Part shown: one piece after another, positions 53,171 through 62,028 of the stretch
How positions within the stretch are numbered: the first letter of the stretch is position 1
Layout: every line of letters begins with the position of its first letter
Assembly: GCA_947441065.1 (NCBI GenBank)
Contig: CANESI010000003.1
Coordinates: forward strand, 90,012 to 154,011
DNA length: 64,000 bases
Origin: Caulobacteraceae bacterium
GTDB lineage: Bacteria; Pseudomonadota; Alphaproteobacteria; Caulobacterales; Caulobacteraceae
Direction: 5' to 3'
Made by a program: the position numbers and the translations under genes
The notes under the pieces: generated by a model
Told to the model about the DNA's origin: nothing
Databases searched by the model: none
What the model saw: only the letters and a program-made list of their open reading frames with translations

Positions 53171-54868
53171 ATGGGCAAGTCGTGGCGGCTCTATTTGGCC
53201 GGGTGGGCGTTGATTTTGGTGGGTTCGTGGTTGGCTGCTACGATCCAGACCTCCGGCGGCGTCAGCGTCACCGATGTGCGCTTTACCGGTGCCAGCGGAA
53301 CGCCCATGAGCGCGCTGCTCTATGTCCCCAAGACGGCAACCGCCAAGACCCCTGCCCCCGGCGTGCTCGCCGTCCATGGCTATATCAACAGCCGCGAGAC
53401 CCAGAGCGGCTTTGCCATCGAGTTCGCAAGGCGCGGCTATGTCGTGCTGGCTCTGGATCAGACCGGTCACGGCTATAGCGGTGGCGTAGCCTTTTCCCAA
53501 GGCTTTGGCGGGCCAGATGGCCTCGCCTATCTGCGAAGCCTGCCCATGGTCGACAAGGATCAGATCGGACTGGAAGGCCACTCTATGGGCGGCTGGACAG
53601 TGCTCGCTGCCGCCGCTGCCATGCCGGACGCCTATCGCTCTGTCGTCCTCGAAGGCTCGTCCACCGGCGCGCCATTCGCCGCCGAAGGGTCGCCCACCTG
53701 GCCGCGCAATCTTGGCCTCGTCTTCAGTCAGTTTGACGAGTTTTCCAAGGTCATGTGGCATGTCGATCAGGCGAGCGACGCGGCCGGTAGCGACAAGCTC
53801 AAGGCCGTGTTCGGCACCCCTGACGCCGTGGTTCCGGGAAAGATCTATGGTGACATTTCCATGGGCACAGCGCGGCGCCTCAGCACGCCGCCCGTGACCC
53901 ATCCAGGCGATCATATCTCTACCGCCGCCATCGGCTATAGCCTCGACTGGTTTGCCCAGACCTTGAGCGGCGGCACACCGCGCGCGGCCTCCGACCAGAT
54001 CTGGATCTGGAAAGAGGTTGGAACCGGCCTTGGTTTTATCGGCTTTGTCGTTCTGCTGCTGGGCACCTTTGAGCTGCTGCTCGGCCTGCCCGCCTTTGCC
54101 GCCCTGAAACATCCGGCTCAAGCGGCGCTGGTGAGCCGGGAGGGAGGCTGGAACCGCAAGCTCCTGACCACCGCATTCTTGCCCATCGTCACCTATTTCC
54201 CCGCCTTCATTGCCGTGACCCTGTGGCTCAAGCCCTTTGGCCTGATGCCGCAGTCCATCACCAATCAGGTCATTGTCTGGGCCTTGGTCAATGCGGCTAT
54301 CGTTCTGGTGATGCGCGCGCTTCAAAAGGCTCAGCCGCAAGAGCGTTTCGACAACCACTGGGGCATGAGTGCCTTGGTGGCCATGCTCACCGTGGCCATG
54401 GGCTATCTGTCCTTGATGATCGCCGACCGGCTCTTCACGGTCGATTTCCGGTTCTGGGTCGTCGCCCTCAAGCTCTTTAGCCCTCAGCAGTTCAAGATCG
54501 CCCTGATCTATGTCCTGCCCTTCACAGCCTTCTTCCTCGTCACCCTGCGCGATCTGCATGGCCGGTTGACGGTGCAGGGCGACAGCGTCCGTGCGCAATA
54601 TCTGTCGGCCATCGCCGCCTTGGCGCTGGGCTTTCTGGTGTTCCTCGCGGTCGATTATGGCGTGCTGTTTGCGACCGGACATCTGCTGACCGGCTTTGAT
54701 CCCCTCAGTACCGTCGTGGCGATCCAATTCCTGCCGCTGATGGCCGTCATTGCCACCATCGCCACCTTCACCTGGCGCAGGACCAACAGCTATGTGCCAG
54801 GCGCGCTGATCTGCAGCCTGTTTGTGACTTGGTATGTGGTTGCTGGAACCGCGACCCATGTGATCTAA
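53171..54868 (+). CDS. Alpha/beta hydrolase fused to a membrane domain
   Basis: 565 residues from the ATG at 53171 (GGGGGAAGAAAA just upstream). A signal-anchor helix (about 7-24) precedes an alpha/beta-hydrolase domain (about 45-270) with nucleophile GHSMGGW (Ser138), an oxyanion segment VHGYINSRET and a later His in HPGDHIST. From about 280 there are roughly eight hydrophobic segments (GFIGFVVLLLGTFELLLGLP, ALVAMLTVAMGYLSLMIA, LPFTAFFLVTL). The hydrolase domain should face the periplasm. The substrate is unknown. Confidence 0.82.
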   Translation: MGKSWRLYLAGWALILVGSWLAATIQTSGGVSVTDVRFTGASGTPMSALLYVPKTATAKTPAPGVLAVHGYINSRETQSGFAIEFARRGYVVLALDQTGHGYSGGVAFSQGFGGPDGLAYLRSLPMVDKDQIGLEGHSMGGWTVLAAAAAMPDAYRSVVLEGSSTGAPFAAEGSPTWPRNLGLVFSQFDEFSKVMWHVDQASDAAGSDKLKAVFGTPDAVVPGKIYGDISMGTARRLSTPPVTHPGDHISTAAIGYSLDWFAQTLSGGTPRAASDQIWIWKEVGTGLGFIGFVVLLLGTFELLLGLPAFAALKHPAQAALVSREGGWNRKLLTTAFLPIVTYFPAFIAVTLWLKPFGLMPQSITNQVIVWALVNAAIVLVMRALQKAQPQERFDNHWGMSALVAMLTVAMGYLSLMIADRLFTVDFRFWVVALKLFSPQQFKIALIYVLPFTAFFLVTLRDLHGRLTVQGDSVRAQYLSAIAALALGFLVFLAVDYGVLFATGHLLTGFDPLSTVVAIQFLPLMAVIATIATFTWRRTNSYVPGALICSLFVTWYVVAGTATHVI

Positions 54869-54953
54869 GTTCAGTTACACAGGGCCACTAATTTTGGTAA
54901 GGTCACTAAGAACGGCGGCACATGATCGTCGCCATTAGAACTATGGGTTGGAT

Positions 54954-56489
54954 ATGACAGAGAAGATCCTCGTGATCGGGGCTGGCATTGCTGGTCTCTG
55001 TACGGCACTCGCCTTGGGTCCGACGGGCAAGTCCCTGACCCTGATTGAGCGTGACGGACCGCCGCCTGAAGGCAGTCCGGACGAGGCTTTTCATGACTGG
55101 ACCCGGCGCGGTGTTGGCCATCTGCGCCAGAGCCACGCCTTCTTGGCCCGTCTGAACACCATCATCAAGACCGACCACCCCACCTTGCGCCAAGAGCTGC
55201 TCGATGTCGGGGTGCGGGAACTGGGCTTTGAGGGCATGTTGTCGCCCCTGCAAAAGCCGACCTATCAACCCACCCAAGAGGACGCAGACCTGTCGATCCT
55301 GACCAGTCGGCGCACGACCTTGGAACTGGTGATCCGGCGTTATGTCGAGCGTTTGCCCAACATCACCATTAAGTCGAACCTGTTTGTCCGGGGCCTGATC
55401 TCTGAGACCAATGAAGACGGCATTGTCACGGTCACGGGCCTGCGCGGCGAGGATGAGACCGGACCGGTCGAGATGCTGGCCGATATGGTCATTGATGCCA
55501 GCGGCAAGAACGGCTCGGCCATTGATCAGCTCATGGCCGCCAATGCGCCAATCGCCGAGACCAGCGAGTCCGCAGGGATCCTCTATTTCACCCGGCACTA
55601 TCGCCTGCTCCCTGGTCAGGTCGAGCCATCGCGTGATGACAATCCCCCGGCCACGGGCGATTTGGGCTATCTGAAATTTGGCGTCTTTCCCGCCGATAAT
55701 GGCTGTTTCTCGATCACCCTCTGCACGCCAGAGATCGAATATGAGATGCGCAAAGCCATTGTTCATCCTGAGACTTGGGATGGCATTGTCGCCAATATTC
55801 CGGGCCTGAAGGTCTGGACGGACAAGGCCCTGTCTGAGCCGGTCAGCAAGGTGTTTGGCATGGGCAATCTGCTCAGCCGCTGGCGTGATCTCGCGCCCGG
55901 TGAAGTGCCCGCCGTGCTCGGCTTCTTTGCCGTCGGCGACACCCTGATCCGCACCAACCCACTCTATGGCCGAGGCTGTTCGTTCGCGGCGGTGGCGGCC
56001 TATGCCCTGCGCGATGTCCTGACCGCCCAGAGCGATCCCAAGGCGCGGCTGCTGGCCTATCAACAGCGCCTGCACACCGATCTAAAGCCCTATTTCGATG
56101 TCATGCAGCGTCAAGACCGGGGCGCGATCAAGCGGGCCGAACAGATCTTGACCCCCGACTACAGGCCGCGCCTGCGCGCCCGCATCCTGCTCAGCTTCTT
56201 TGAAGATGGCATCGGTCCGGCCATACGCACCGAAACCAATCTGCTGCGCGAGGCCCTGCGCGGGTTCCATATGCTGGAACATCCAGACGCCTGGCTGCGT
56301 CGCCCGGCCAATCTGGTTCGAATCCTCGGCTATTGGGCCAAGAGCAAAAAGAGCAAGGCCGGTGCCTATCCGCCCAAACTTGGACCTGATCGGGATGAGA
56401 TGATGCAGGCGCTTGGCCTATCTGCCGATGCTGACATCGCCATTTTGGCCCAGCAGCGCACAAAAGATCATTTGGCAGCCGCTGCCTGA
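54954..56489 (+). CDS. FAD-dependent oxidoreductase
   Basis: 511 residues from the ATG at 54954 (a TTG two codons upstream is possible). The FAD dinucleotide site is VIGAGIAGLCTALAL, and the late GD motif FFAVGDTLIRTNPLYGRGC matches the geranylgeranyl-reductase/halogenase-like FAD superfamily. Around residues 180-190 DMVIDASGKNGS is the second FAD element. No halogenase Lys motif is recognised. It precedes an acyl-CoA ligase gene by 137 bases in the catabolic-looking stretch. Confidence 0.85.
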   Translation: MTEKILVIGAGIAGLCTALALGPTGKSLTLIERDGPPPEGSPDEAFHDWTRRGVGHLRQSHAFLARLNTIIKTDHPTLRQELLDVGVRELGFEGMLSPLQKPTYQPTQEDADLSILTSRRTTLELVIRRYVERLPNITIKSNLFVRGLISETNEDGIVTVTGLRGEDETGPVEMLADMVIDASGKNGSAIDQLMAANAPIAETSESAGILYFTRHYRLLPGQVEPSRDDNPPATGDLGYLKFGVFPADNGCFSITLCTPEIEYEMRKAIVHPETWDGIVANIPGLKVWTDKALSEPVSKVFGMGNLLSRWRDLAPGEVPAVLGFFAVGDTLIRTNPLYGRGCSFAAVAAYALRDVLTAQSDPKARLLAYQQRLHTDLKPYFDVMQRQDRGAIKRAEQILTPDYRPRLRARILLSFFEDGIGPAIRTETNLLREALRGFHMLEHPDAWLRRPANLVRILGYWAKSKKSKAGAYPPKLGPDRDEMMQALGLSADADIAILAQQRTKDHLAAAA

Positions 56490-56626
56490 CGTTCGCGTAA
56501 CGATTTCGACTGGCGTTACACGCAACGGCTTGTCACCATAGGGATTGAAGGGACCTGGACAGCAAGCCCTGCTGCTCGCGTCCCCATAAACAAAACCAAC
56601 GCCAAGATTGGATTGCTGGAGGATCT

Positions 56627-58327
56627 ATGTATTACGCCGAATTGAAGCAGGCCCGCGCCGAACTGTCCGGCCCCGGCTCACCCCTCGAAGTCCATGAGAT
56701 TGAAGTGCGCGGGCAAAGCCTGCTGGCCTTCAAGAACGCGCCGCCGACCATCCGCGACTTTTGGCTGTCGACCGTCGCCTTCGCCGACCGCGACTATCTG
56801 GTCTATGAGGACGAGCGCCTGACCTATGGCCAGTCCCACGACAAGGTCGCGTCGATCGCCGCTTGGCTGATTGCGCAGGGCGTTAAGCGCGGTGACCGGA
56901 TCGCCATTGGTATGCGCAACTATCCCGAATGGATGCTGATCTATTGGGCCAGCCTGTGCCTTGGCGTCGCCGTGGTCGGCCTGAACGCCTGGTGGGTTGC
57001 CGATGAGCTGGAATTTGCGCTTGAAGACTCCGCCCCCACGATTCTGTTCGTCGATTCCGAGCGTCTTGCCCGCATCGCTGAACGGCCTGAGATGGCCAAG
57101 GGCATCAAGGTCGTCGCCGTTCGCACAGCCAATATTCCCGCTGGCGTGACCCCTTGGTCAGAGGTCGAGGCCACCGCGCCCGTCCTGCCCGACGCCAACA
57201 TCGATCCTGATGATGATGCCTGCATCTTCTACACCTCGGGCACCACCGGCCGTCCAAAGGGCGCACAGCTGACCCATCGCAGCTGCATTGCCAACCTGTT
57301 CAACATGGTCTTTGCCGGTCAGGCCCAGAACCTGGCTATTCAGCGCGCCACCAACACCCCGGCCCCGGATCCAGAGTCGATCCCTTGGCCGACCGCCCTG
57401 CTGACCACGCCCCTGTTCCACGTCACGGCCAACAATTGCGGCGCCTATGCCACGACCGCAGGCGGCGGGGCCATTGTGCTCATGTACAAGTGGGATGCTG
57501 GTGATGCGCTCAAGCTGATCGCCCGCGAAAAGATCACGGCCATGAGCGGCGTGCCCATGATGTCGCGCGAACTGATCACCCACCCTGACTTTAGCAAATA
57601 TGACCTGTCGAGCCTGCTCTCCTTGGGCGGCGGCGGCGCGCAGCTTCAGCCTGACCTGGTGGCCAAGATCGATAGCTCGGTGGCCACGGCCCGTCCCAAT
57701 ACCGGCTATGGCATGACCGAGACCAGCGGCATCATCACCTCCATCTCCGGCGACTTCTTTATCGACCGCCCAGACAGCGCCGGTCCTCCCGTCGCCACAC
57801 TGATCGTCAAGGTCGTCGATGATGCGGGCAACACCCTGCCTGTTGGCGCGGTTGGCGAGCTGTGGGTCAAGGGCTCGCCCGTGATCAAGGGCTATATCAA
57901 CCGTCCTGATGCCACGGCCTCAACCATCGTCGATGGCTGGCTCCAGACCGGCGACGTGGCCCGCCTCGACGAAGAGGGCTTCATCTATATTGTCGATCGC
58001 AAGAAGGACATGGTGCTGCGCGGCGGTGAAAACGTCTACTGCGCCGAGGTGGAGTCATGCATCTTCCGTCACGACGCGGTGGCGGAATGCTGCGTGTTTG
58101 GCGTGCCGGATGATCGCTTGGGTGAAGAGGTCGCTGTGGCTGTGGTCCTGCATCCCGGTGCCAGCCTGACGGCTGATGGCTTGCGCGAACACTGCGCGGG
58201 CCTCATCGCCAAGCACAAGGCACCGCGCTATGTCTGGTTCATGGACGAGGCCCTGCCCCGTAATGCCAGCGGCAAGTTCCTCAAGCGCGAACTGCGCGAG
58301 AAGCTGAGCACCCAAACGGCGGGGTAA
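56627..58327 (+). CDS. Acyl-CoA synthetase / AMP-forming ligase
   Basis: 566 residues with GGAGGATCT before the ATG. The AMP-binding core is YTSGTTGRPKGAQLTH, followed by TGYGMTETSGIIT, TGDVARLDEEGFIY and the C-terminal catalytic Lys in NASGKFLKRELR. It activates a carboxylic acid to its CoA thioester; the substrate is probably a fatty or alicyclic acid from neighbouring genes. The stop is at the left edge of a family A repeat. Confidence 0.93.
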   Translation: MYYAELKQARAELSGPGSPLEVHEIEVRGQSLLAFKNAPPTIRDFWLSTVAFADRDYLVYEDERLTYGQSHDKVASIAAWLIAQGVKRGDRIAIGMRNYPEWMLIYWASLCLGVAVVGLNAWWVADELEFALEDSAPTILFVDSERLARIAERPEMAKGIKVVAVRTANIPAGVTPWSEVEATAPVLPDANIDPDDDACIFYTSGTTGRPKGAQLTHRSCIANLFNMVFAGQAQNLAIQRATNTPAPDPESIPWPTALLTTPLFHVTANNCGAYATTAGGGAIVLMYKWDAGDALKLIAREKITAMSGVPMMSRELITHPDFSKYDLSSLLSLGGGGAQLQPDLVAKIDSSVATARPNTGYGMTETSGIITSISGDFFIDRPDSAGPPVATLIVKVVDDAGNTLPVGAVGELWVKGSPVIKGYINRPDATASTIVDGWLQTGDVARLDEEGFIYIVDRKKDMVLRGGENVYCAEVESCIFRHDAVAECCVFGVPDDRLGEEVAVAVVLHPGASLTADGLREHCAGLIAKHKAPRYVWFMDEALPRNASGKFLKRELREKLSTQTAG

Positions 58328-58433
58328 CCCCCTACCCCGGCTTCGCCGGTACTTCCCCCAGAGGGGGAAGATCTTGGGACGGTAAATCTTCCCCCTCTGG
58401 GGGAAGTGGCCCAAAGGGCCGAAGGGGGCCTTG
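58328..58433. repeat. Repeat family A, copy 5 (inverted)
   Basis: Inverted relative to copy 1, with AGA/TCT centres and the variable centre containing TTGGGACGGTAAAT seen also in copy 2. It starts at the first base after the ligase stop, which supports a role in ending that transcript. Confidence 0.85.
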
Positions 58434-58477
58434 TTTTTCTCCTTGATGGGGAAGACGCGGAGAAGACGGTGGATATA

Positions 58478-58568
58478 CCCCCCTCCCAACCCTCTCCCCC
58501 TCAAGGGGGGAAAGAGCTTGCCCGCTCTTAGCCCTCTCCCTGAGGGAGAGGGTTGGGTGAGGGCCTTG
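58478..58568. repeat. Repeat family B/C hybrid, copy 4 (inverted)
   Basis: The left half (CCCCCTCCCAACCCTCTCCC, TCAAGGGGGGAAAGAGC) matches family C and the right half (GAGGGAGAGGGTTGGGTGAG, GGCCTTG) matches family B inverted. It lies 53 bases upstream of arsR. Confidence 0.75.
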
Positions 58569-58601
58569 TTTTCTCCCCCCCCGCCTTCAAACCGTCACAT
58601 A

Positions 58602-58627
58602 ATTCCATTATCCTAGAACTATGGAAT
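58602..58627. promoter_or_regulatory. Candidate ArsR operator overlapping the arsR start
   Basis: ATTCCAT (58602-58608) and ATGGAAT (58621-58627) are a perfect seven-base inverted repeat separated by 12 bases. The right arm starts with the arsR ATG itself, so binding would block RNA polymerase at the start. No Shine-Dalgarno sequence is visible before this ATG. Confidence 0.5.
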
Positions 58628-58992
58628 CGAAATCCGCTACCCTCAGCCTCTCTGCCCTTGGCCATGACGGCCGCCTCGCGATCTTTCGGTTGCTTGTATC
58701 AGCGGGTCCAACCGGACTGGCGGCGGGAGAGATCGCGCGGCGATTGGGCATGGTGCCGAACAGTCTGTCGGCCAATCTCAACATCTTGAGCCGTGCCAAC
58801 CTGACGACGTCACGCCGAGAGGGTCGGTCGATCATCTATCAGGCGGACTTTTCGACCATGACGGCACTGGTCGGGTTTCTGGTCGGAGACTGCTGCGGCG
58901 GTGCGCCGGAAATCTGCTCGCCGCTGAACCAGTTGCTGTCTCAGTCTCAACAGTGCGCCCCGACTCCATCACGCCAAAAGGAACCTTGCTGA
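58621..58992 (+). CDS. arsR: ArsR-family arsenic-responsive repressor
   Basis: 123 residues with a winged HTH (GLAAGEIARRLGMVPNSLSA, NLTTSRREGRSIIYQADFST). The metal site is not the classical ELCVCDL but a C-terminal Cys cluster, GDCCGGAPEIC with further Cys near the end (QQCAPT, KEPC). It is followed directly by acr3 (TGA then ATG), so the three ars genes form one operon. Confidence 0.92.
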   Translation: MESKSATLSLSALGHDGRLAIFRLLVSAGPTGLAAGEIARRLGMVPNSLSANLNILSRANLTTSRREGRSIIYQADFSTMTALVGFLVGDCCGGAPEICSPLNQLLSQSQQCAPTPSRQKEPC

Positions 58993-60066
58993 ATGTCCCT
59001 GTTCGAGCGTTACCTGACCGTCTGGGTCGGCCTTTGCATCGTGGTTGGCATTGCTCTGGGCCACTTTTTTGGACCCGCCTTTCAGATGATCGCCAGTCTT
59101 GAGGTCGCGAAGGTCAATCTGCCGATGGCTGGTCTGATCTGGTTGATGATCATCCCGATGTTGGTCAAGGTCGATTTCGCGGCCCTTGGCGAGGTGCGCA
59201 ACCATTGGCGCGGCATTGGCGTGACCCTGTTTATCAACTGGGTGGTCAAGCCGTTCGGCATGGCCCTGCTGGCCTGGATCTTTATCGGCGTGCTCTTTCG
59301 CCCCTATCTGCCGGCCGACCAGATCGACAGCTACATTGCCGGTCTGATCCTGCTGGCCGCCGCCCCCTGCACGGCGATGGTCTTTGTCTGGAGCAACCTG
59401 ACCAAAGGCGAGCCGAATTTTACGCTAAGCCAAGTGGCCCTGAATGACACGATCATGGTGGTGGCCTTCGCCCCAATAGTCGGCCTGCTCTTGGGCCTGT
59501 CTTCGATCACCATCCCTTGGCAGACCTTGGTCCTGTCGGTCGGCCTTTATATTGTCGTGCCTGTGATCGCAGCCCAGATGATCCGCGCGGGCCTTCTGCG
59601 GGCAGGCGGACCGGAGGCTCTGAACCGGCTTTTGGCCACCCTACAGCCCTTATCGATTGGCGCCCTGCTCGCCACCCTCGTTCTGCTGTTTGGCTTTCAG
59701 GGCGAGCAGATCTTGCAACAGCCCCTGATCATCGCGCTCCTGGCCGTGCCGATCCTGATCCAAGTCTATCTCAATTCGGGCCTTGCCTATCTGCTCAACC
59801 GCCTGACCGGAGAGGCCCATTGCGTCGCCGGACCATCGGCCCTGATCGGGGCCAGCAACTTCTTCGAACTGGCCGTCGCCGCCGCGATCAGCATCTTTGG
59901 CTTCCAATCGGGTGCAGCCTTGGCCACGGTTGTGGGGGTTCTGATCGAGGTGCCCGTCATGTTGTCCATCGTCGCCATCGTCAATGCCAGCAAGGGCTGG
60001 TACGAAAGTGGCTCGGCAGTTCAGCGCCTCGCCGTGCGCCAATCCACCACGCCTTCTAAGGACTGA
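58993..60066 (+). CDS. acr3: ACR3-type arsenite efflux transporter
   Basis: 357 residues with about ten membrane helices. The family signature AAAPCTAMVFVWSNLTKGEP holds the essential Cys, and AGPSALIGASNFFELAVAAA is the second hallmark. It exports arsenite made by ArsC and lies between arsR and arsC, 3 bases before the latter. Confidence 0.96.
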   Translation: MSLFERYLTVWVGLCIVVGIALGHFFGPAFQMIASLEVAKVNLPMAGLIWLMIIPMLVKVDFAALGEVRNHWRGIGVTLFINWVVKPFGMALLAWIFIGVLFRPYLPADQIDSYIAGLILLAAAPCTAMVFVWSNLTKGEPNFTLSQVALNDTIMVVAFAPIVGLLLGLSSITIPWQTLVLSVGLYIVVPVIAAQMIRAGLLRAGGPEALNRLLATLQPLSIGALLATLVLLFGFQGEQILQQPLIIALLAVPILIQVYLNSGLAYLLNRLTGEAHCVAGPSALIGASNFFELAVAAAISIFGFQSGAALATVVGVLIEVPVMLSIVAIVNASKGWYESGSAVQRLAVRQSTTPSKD

Positions 60067-60069
60067 GCC

Positions 60070-60453
60070 ATGAGCGCCTCTGACTTTCCGATCACCATCT
60101 TCCACAACCCGGCCTGCGGCACCTCGCGCAATGTCTTGGCCATGGCCAAAGCAGCGGGTTACGAGCCGAAGGTGGTTGAGTATCTCAAGGCTGGATGGAC
60201 CAAAGATCAGCTTAAGCAACTGGCCACCGCCGCCGGGGTGCCCTTGCGCGAGTTTCTGCGCGATCGCGGCACGCCGGCTGCTGAGCTTGGCCTTCTCGAG
60301 CCAACGGCTACGGATGATGCGATACTAGAGGCGATGGTCGCCCACCCGATCCTCGTTAACCGCCCGATCATGGTCACGCCCAAGGGCACGGCCCTGTGCC
60401 GCCCGTCTGAAAGAGCGCTGGACCTGCTCGAAAACCAGCCCGAAGGCGCTTAA
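60070..60453 (+). CDS. arsC: Arsenate reductase, glutaredoxin-dependent
   Basis: 127 residues with the active site HNPACGTSRNVLA (Cys at about 14), the RDRGTPAAELGL region and VNRPIMVTPKGTALCRPSER with the conserved Arg residues. Reduces arsenate to arsenite for export by the neighbouring ACR3. Last gene of the ars operon. Confidence 0.95.
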   Translation: MSASDFPITIFHNPACGTSRNVLAMAKAAGYEPKVVEYLKAGWTKDQLKQLATAAGVPLREFLRDRGTPAAELGLLEPTATDDAILEAMVAHPILVNRPIMVTPKGTALCRPSERALDLLENQPEGA

Positions 60454-60493
60454 TCTGTGCGTCCAATAGACCACCGCGCCCTGAGGCCCTGCC

Positions 60494-61984
60494 GTGACCG
60501 ATAATCTCTACAGCCTTTTTCAAGACCGCTTTTTGGCGGCGAGCGCCAAGCCGAGCCTGATCGATGCGGACGGCCACGGCCCGACCTATGGCCAGCTTGA
60601 TGATCTGTCTGCCCGGTTCGCCTCCGTGCTGCGGTCCTATGGCGTCGAAGCCGGAGATCGGATTGTCGTTCAGATCGATAAGTCGGTCGGGGCTATGGCG
60701 CTCTATCTGGGCTGCCTGCGTGTCGGGGCGATCTTTGTGCCGCTCAATACCGCCTATACCGCCGCCGAGGTCGACTATTTCCTAGGCGATAGCGAACCGC
60801 GCCTATTTGTGACCCGAAGCCTACGGGACGCCGCCGCCGACCATGTTCTGGTCATGGGCACCACGCCCGACAGCCCGCTCTGGGCCGAGGCGCTCGCGGC
60901 CGAGCCCGATCGCGTGATCGCACCGCGCACCGCAAGCGACATTGCCGCTATCCTCTATACGTCGGGCACCACCGGACGGTCCAAGGGGGCGATGCTCAGC
61001 CACGGCAACCTGACCTCCAATGCCCAAGAACTGAACCGGCTCTGGGGCTTTACGCCTGAAGATGTGCTGCTGCATGCCTTGCCGGTCTTCCACGTCCATG
61101 GCCTGTTCATCGCCCTACACACCGCCTTTTTGAGCGCCGCGACCACGATCTTTGTGCCCAGCTTTGATGCGGCCCAGATCAAGGCCCTGCTGCCCAAGGC
61201 CACGGTCCTTATGGGGGTGCCGACCTTCTATACCCGCCTTCTGGCCCTGCCGGACTTTGGCGCACAAGACTGTGGGTCGGTCAGGCTGTTCATCTCAGGC
61301 TCAGCCCCGATGTTGGCCGAAACCCATCGCCAGTTTGAGGCCCGTACCGGCCAGATCGTGCTGGAGCGCTATGGCATGACCGAGGCAGGGATCATCACCT
61401 CCAACCCTCTCGACGGCGACCGGGTGGCCGGGACGGTCGGCTATCCCCTGCCCGGGGTCGACCTGCGCATCGCCGACGAACAGGGACAGCCCCTACCCCA
61501 TGACACCCCCGGCGTCATCGAGATCAAGGGCCCCAACGTCTTTGGCGGCTATTGGCGCATGCCCGAAAAGACCGCGCAGGAGTTTCGTGACGGCGGCTGG
61601 TTCATCACCGGCGATGTGGCGGTCCAGAGCCCCGATAGCCGCGTGACCATCGTTGGCCGCGCCAAGGACCTGATCATCTCAGGCGGCTATAACATCTATC
61701 CCAAGGAAATTGAGAGCGTGCTCGACGCGGTGGCCGGTGTCGCCGAGACCGCCGTCATTGGCGTTCCCGACCCTGACTTTGGCGAATCCGTTGTCGCTCT
61801 GGTCGTGGCGGAAAAGACCGGGGCGCCGTCACTGGCTGACCTTGAAGCCTGTGTGCGTGAGCAACTGGCCCGCTTCAAACATCCTCGCAAGATCATCTTG
61901 GTCGAGGACCTGCCCCGCAATGCGATGGGCAAGGTGCAGAAAAATCTGCTGCGCGATCTCTATCGCGACTGTTTGAAGGGCTAG
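60494..61984 (+). CDS. matB: Malonyl-CoA synthetase-like AMP-forming ligase
   Basis: 496 residues from a GTG start. AMP-binding YTSGTTGRSKGAMLSHGNL, ERYGMTEAGIITSNPLDGDR, VAGTVGYPLPGVDLRI, FFITGDVA-like TGDVAVQSP, GYNIYPKEIE and the catalytic Lys in NAMGKVQK. The MTEAGIITSNPLDGDR segment is characteristic of MatB malonyl-CoA synthetases. No malonyl-CoA decarboxylase gene is adjacent. It starts 40 bases after arsC. Confidence 0.87.
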   Translation: MTDNLYSLFQDRFLAASAKPSLIDADGHGPTYGQLDDLSARFASVLRSYGVEAGDRIVVQIDKSVGAMALYLGCLRVGAIFVPLNTAYTAAEVDYFLGDSEPRLFVTRSLRDAAADHVLVMGTTPDSPLWAEALAAEPDRVIAPRTASDIAAILYTSGTTGRSKGAMLSHGNLTSNAQELNRLWGFTPEDVLLHALPVFHVHGLFIALHTAFLSAATTIFVPSFDAAQIKALLPKATVLMGVPTFYTRLLALPDFGAQDCGSVRLFISGSAPMLAETHRQFEARTGQIVLERYGMTEAGIITSNPLDGDRVAGTVGYPLPGVDLRIADEQGQPLPHDTPGVIEIKGPNVFGGYWRMPEKTAQEFRDGGWFITGDVAVQSPDSRVTIVGRAKDLIISGGYNIYPKEIESVLDAVAGVAETAVIGVPDPDFGESVVALVVAEKTGAPSLADLEACVREQLARFKHPRKIILVEDLPRNAMGKVQKNLLRDLYRDCLKG

Positions 61985-61992
61985 AGCCTAAA

Positions 61993-62017
61993 GGGGCGGA
62001 TCGCTTGGACCCGCCCC
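61993..62017. terminator. Hairpin between the convergent matB and MAPEG genes
   Basis: GGGGCGG (61993-61999) pairs with CCGCCCC (62011-62017) across an 11-base loop, in the 44-base gap between two converging genes. No T-run follows, so it would be a weak intrinsic or Rho-assisted terminator. Confidence 0.5.
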
Positions 62018-62028
62018 AATCGGTTAGA

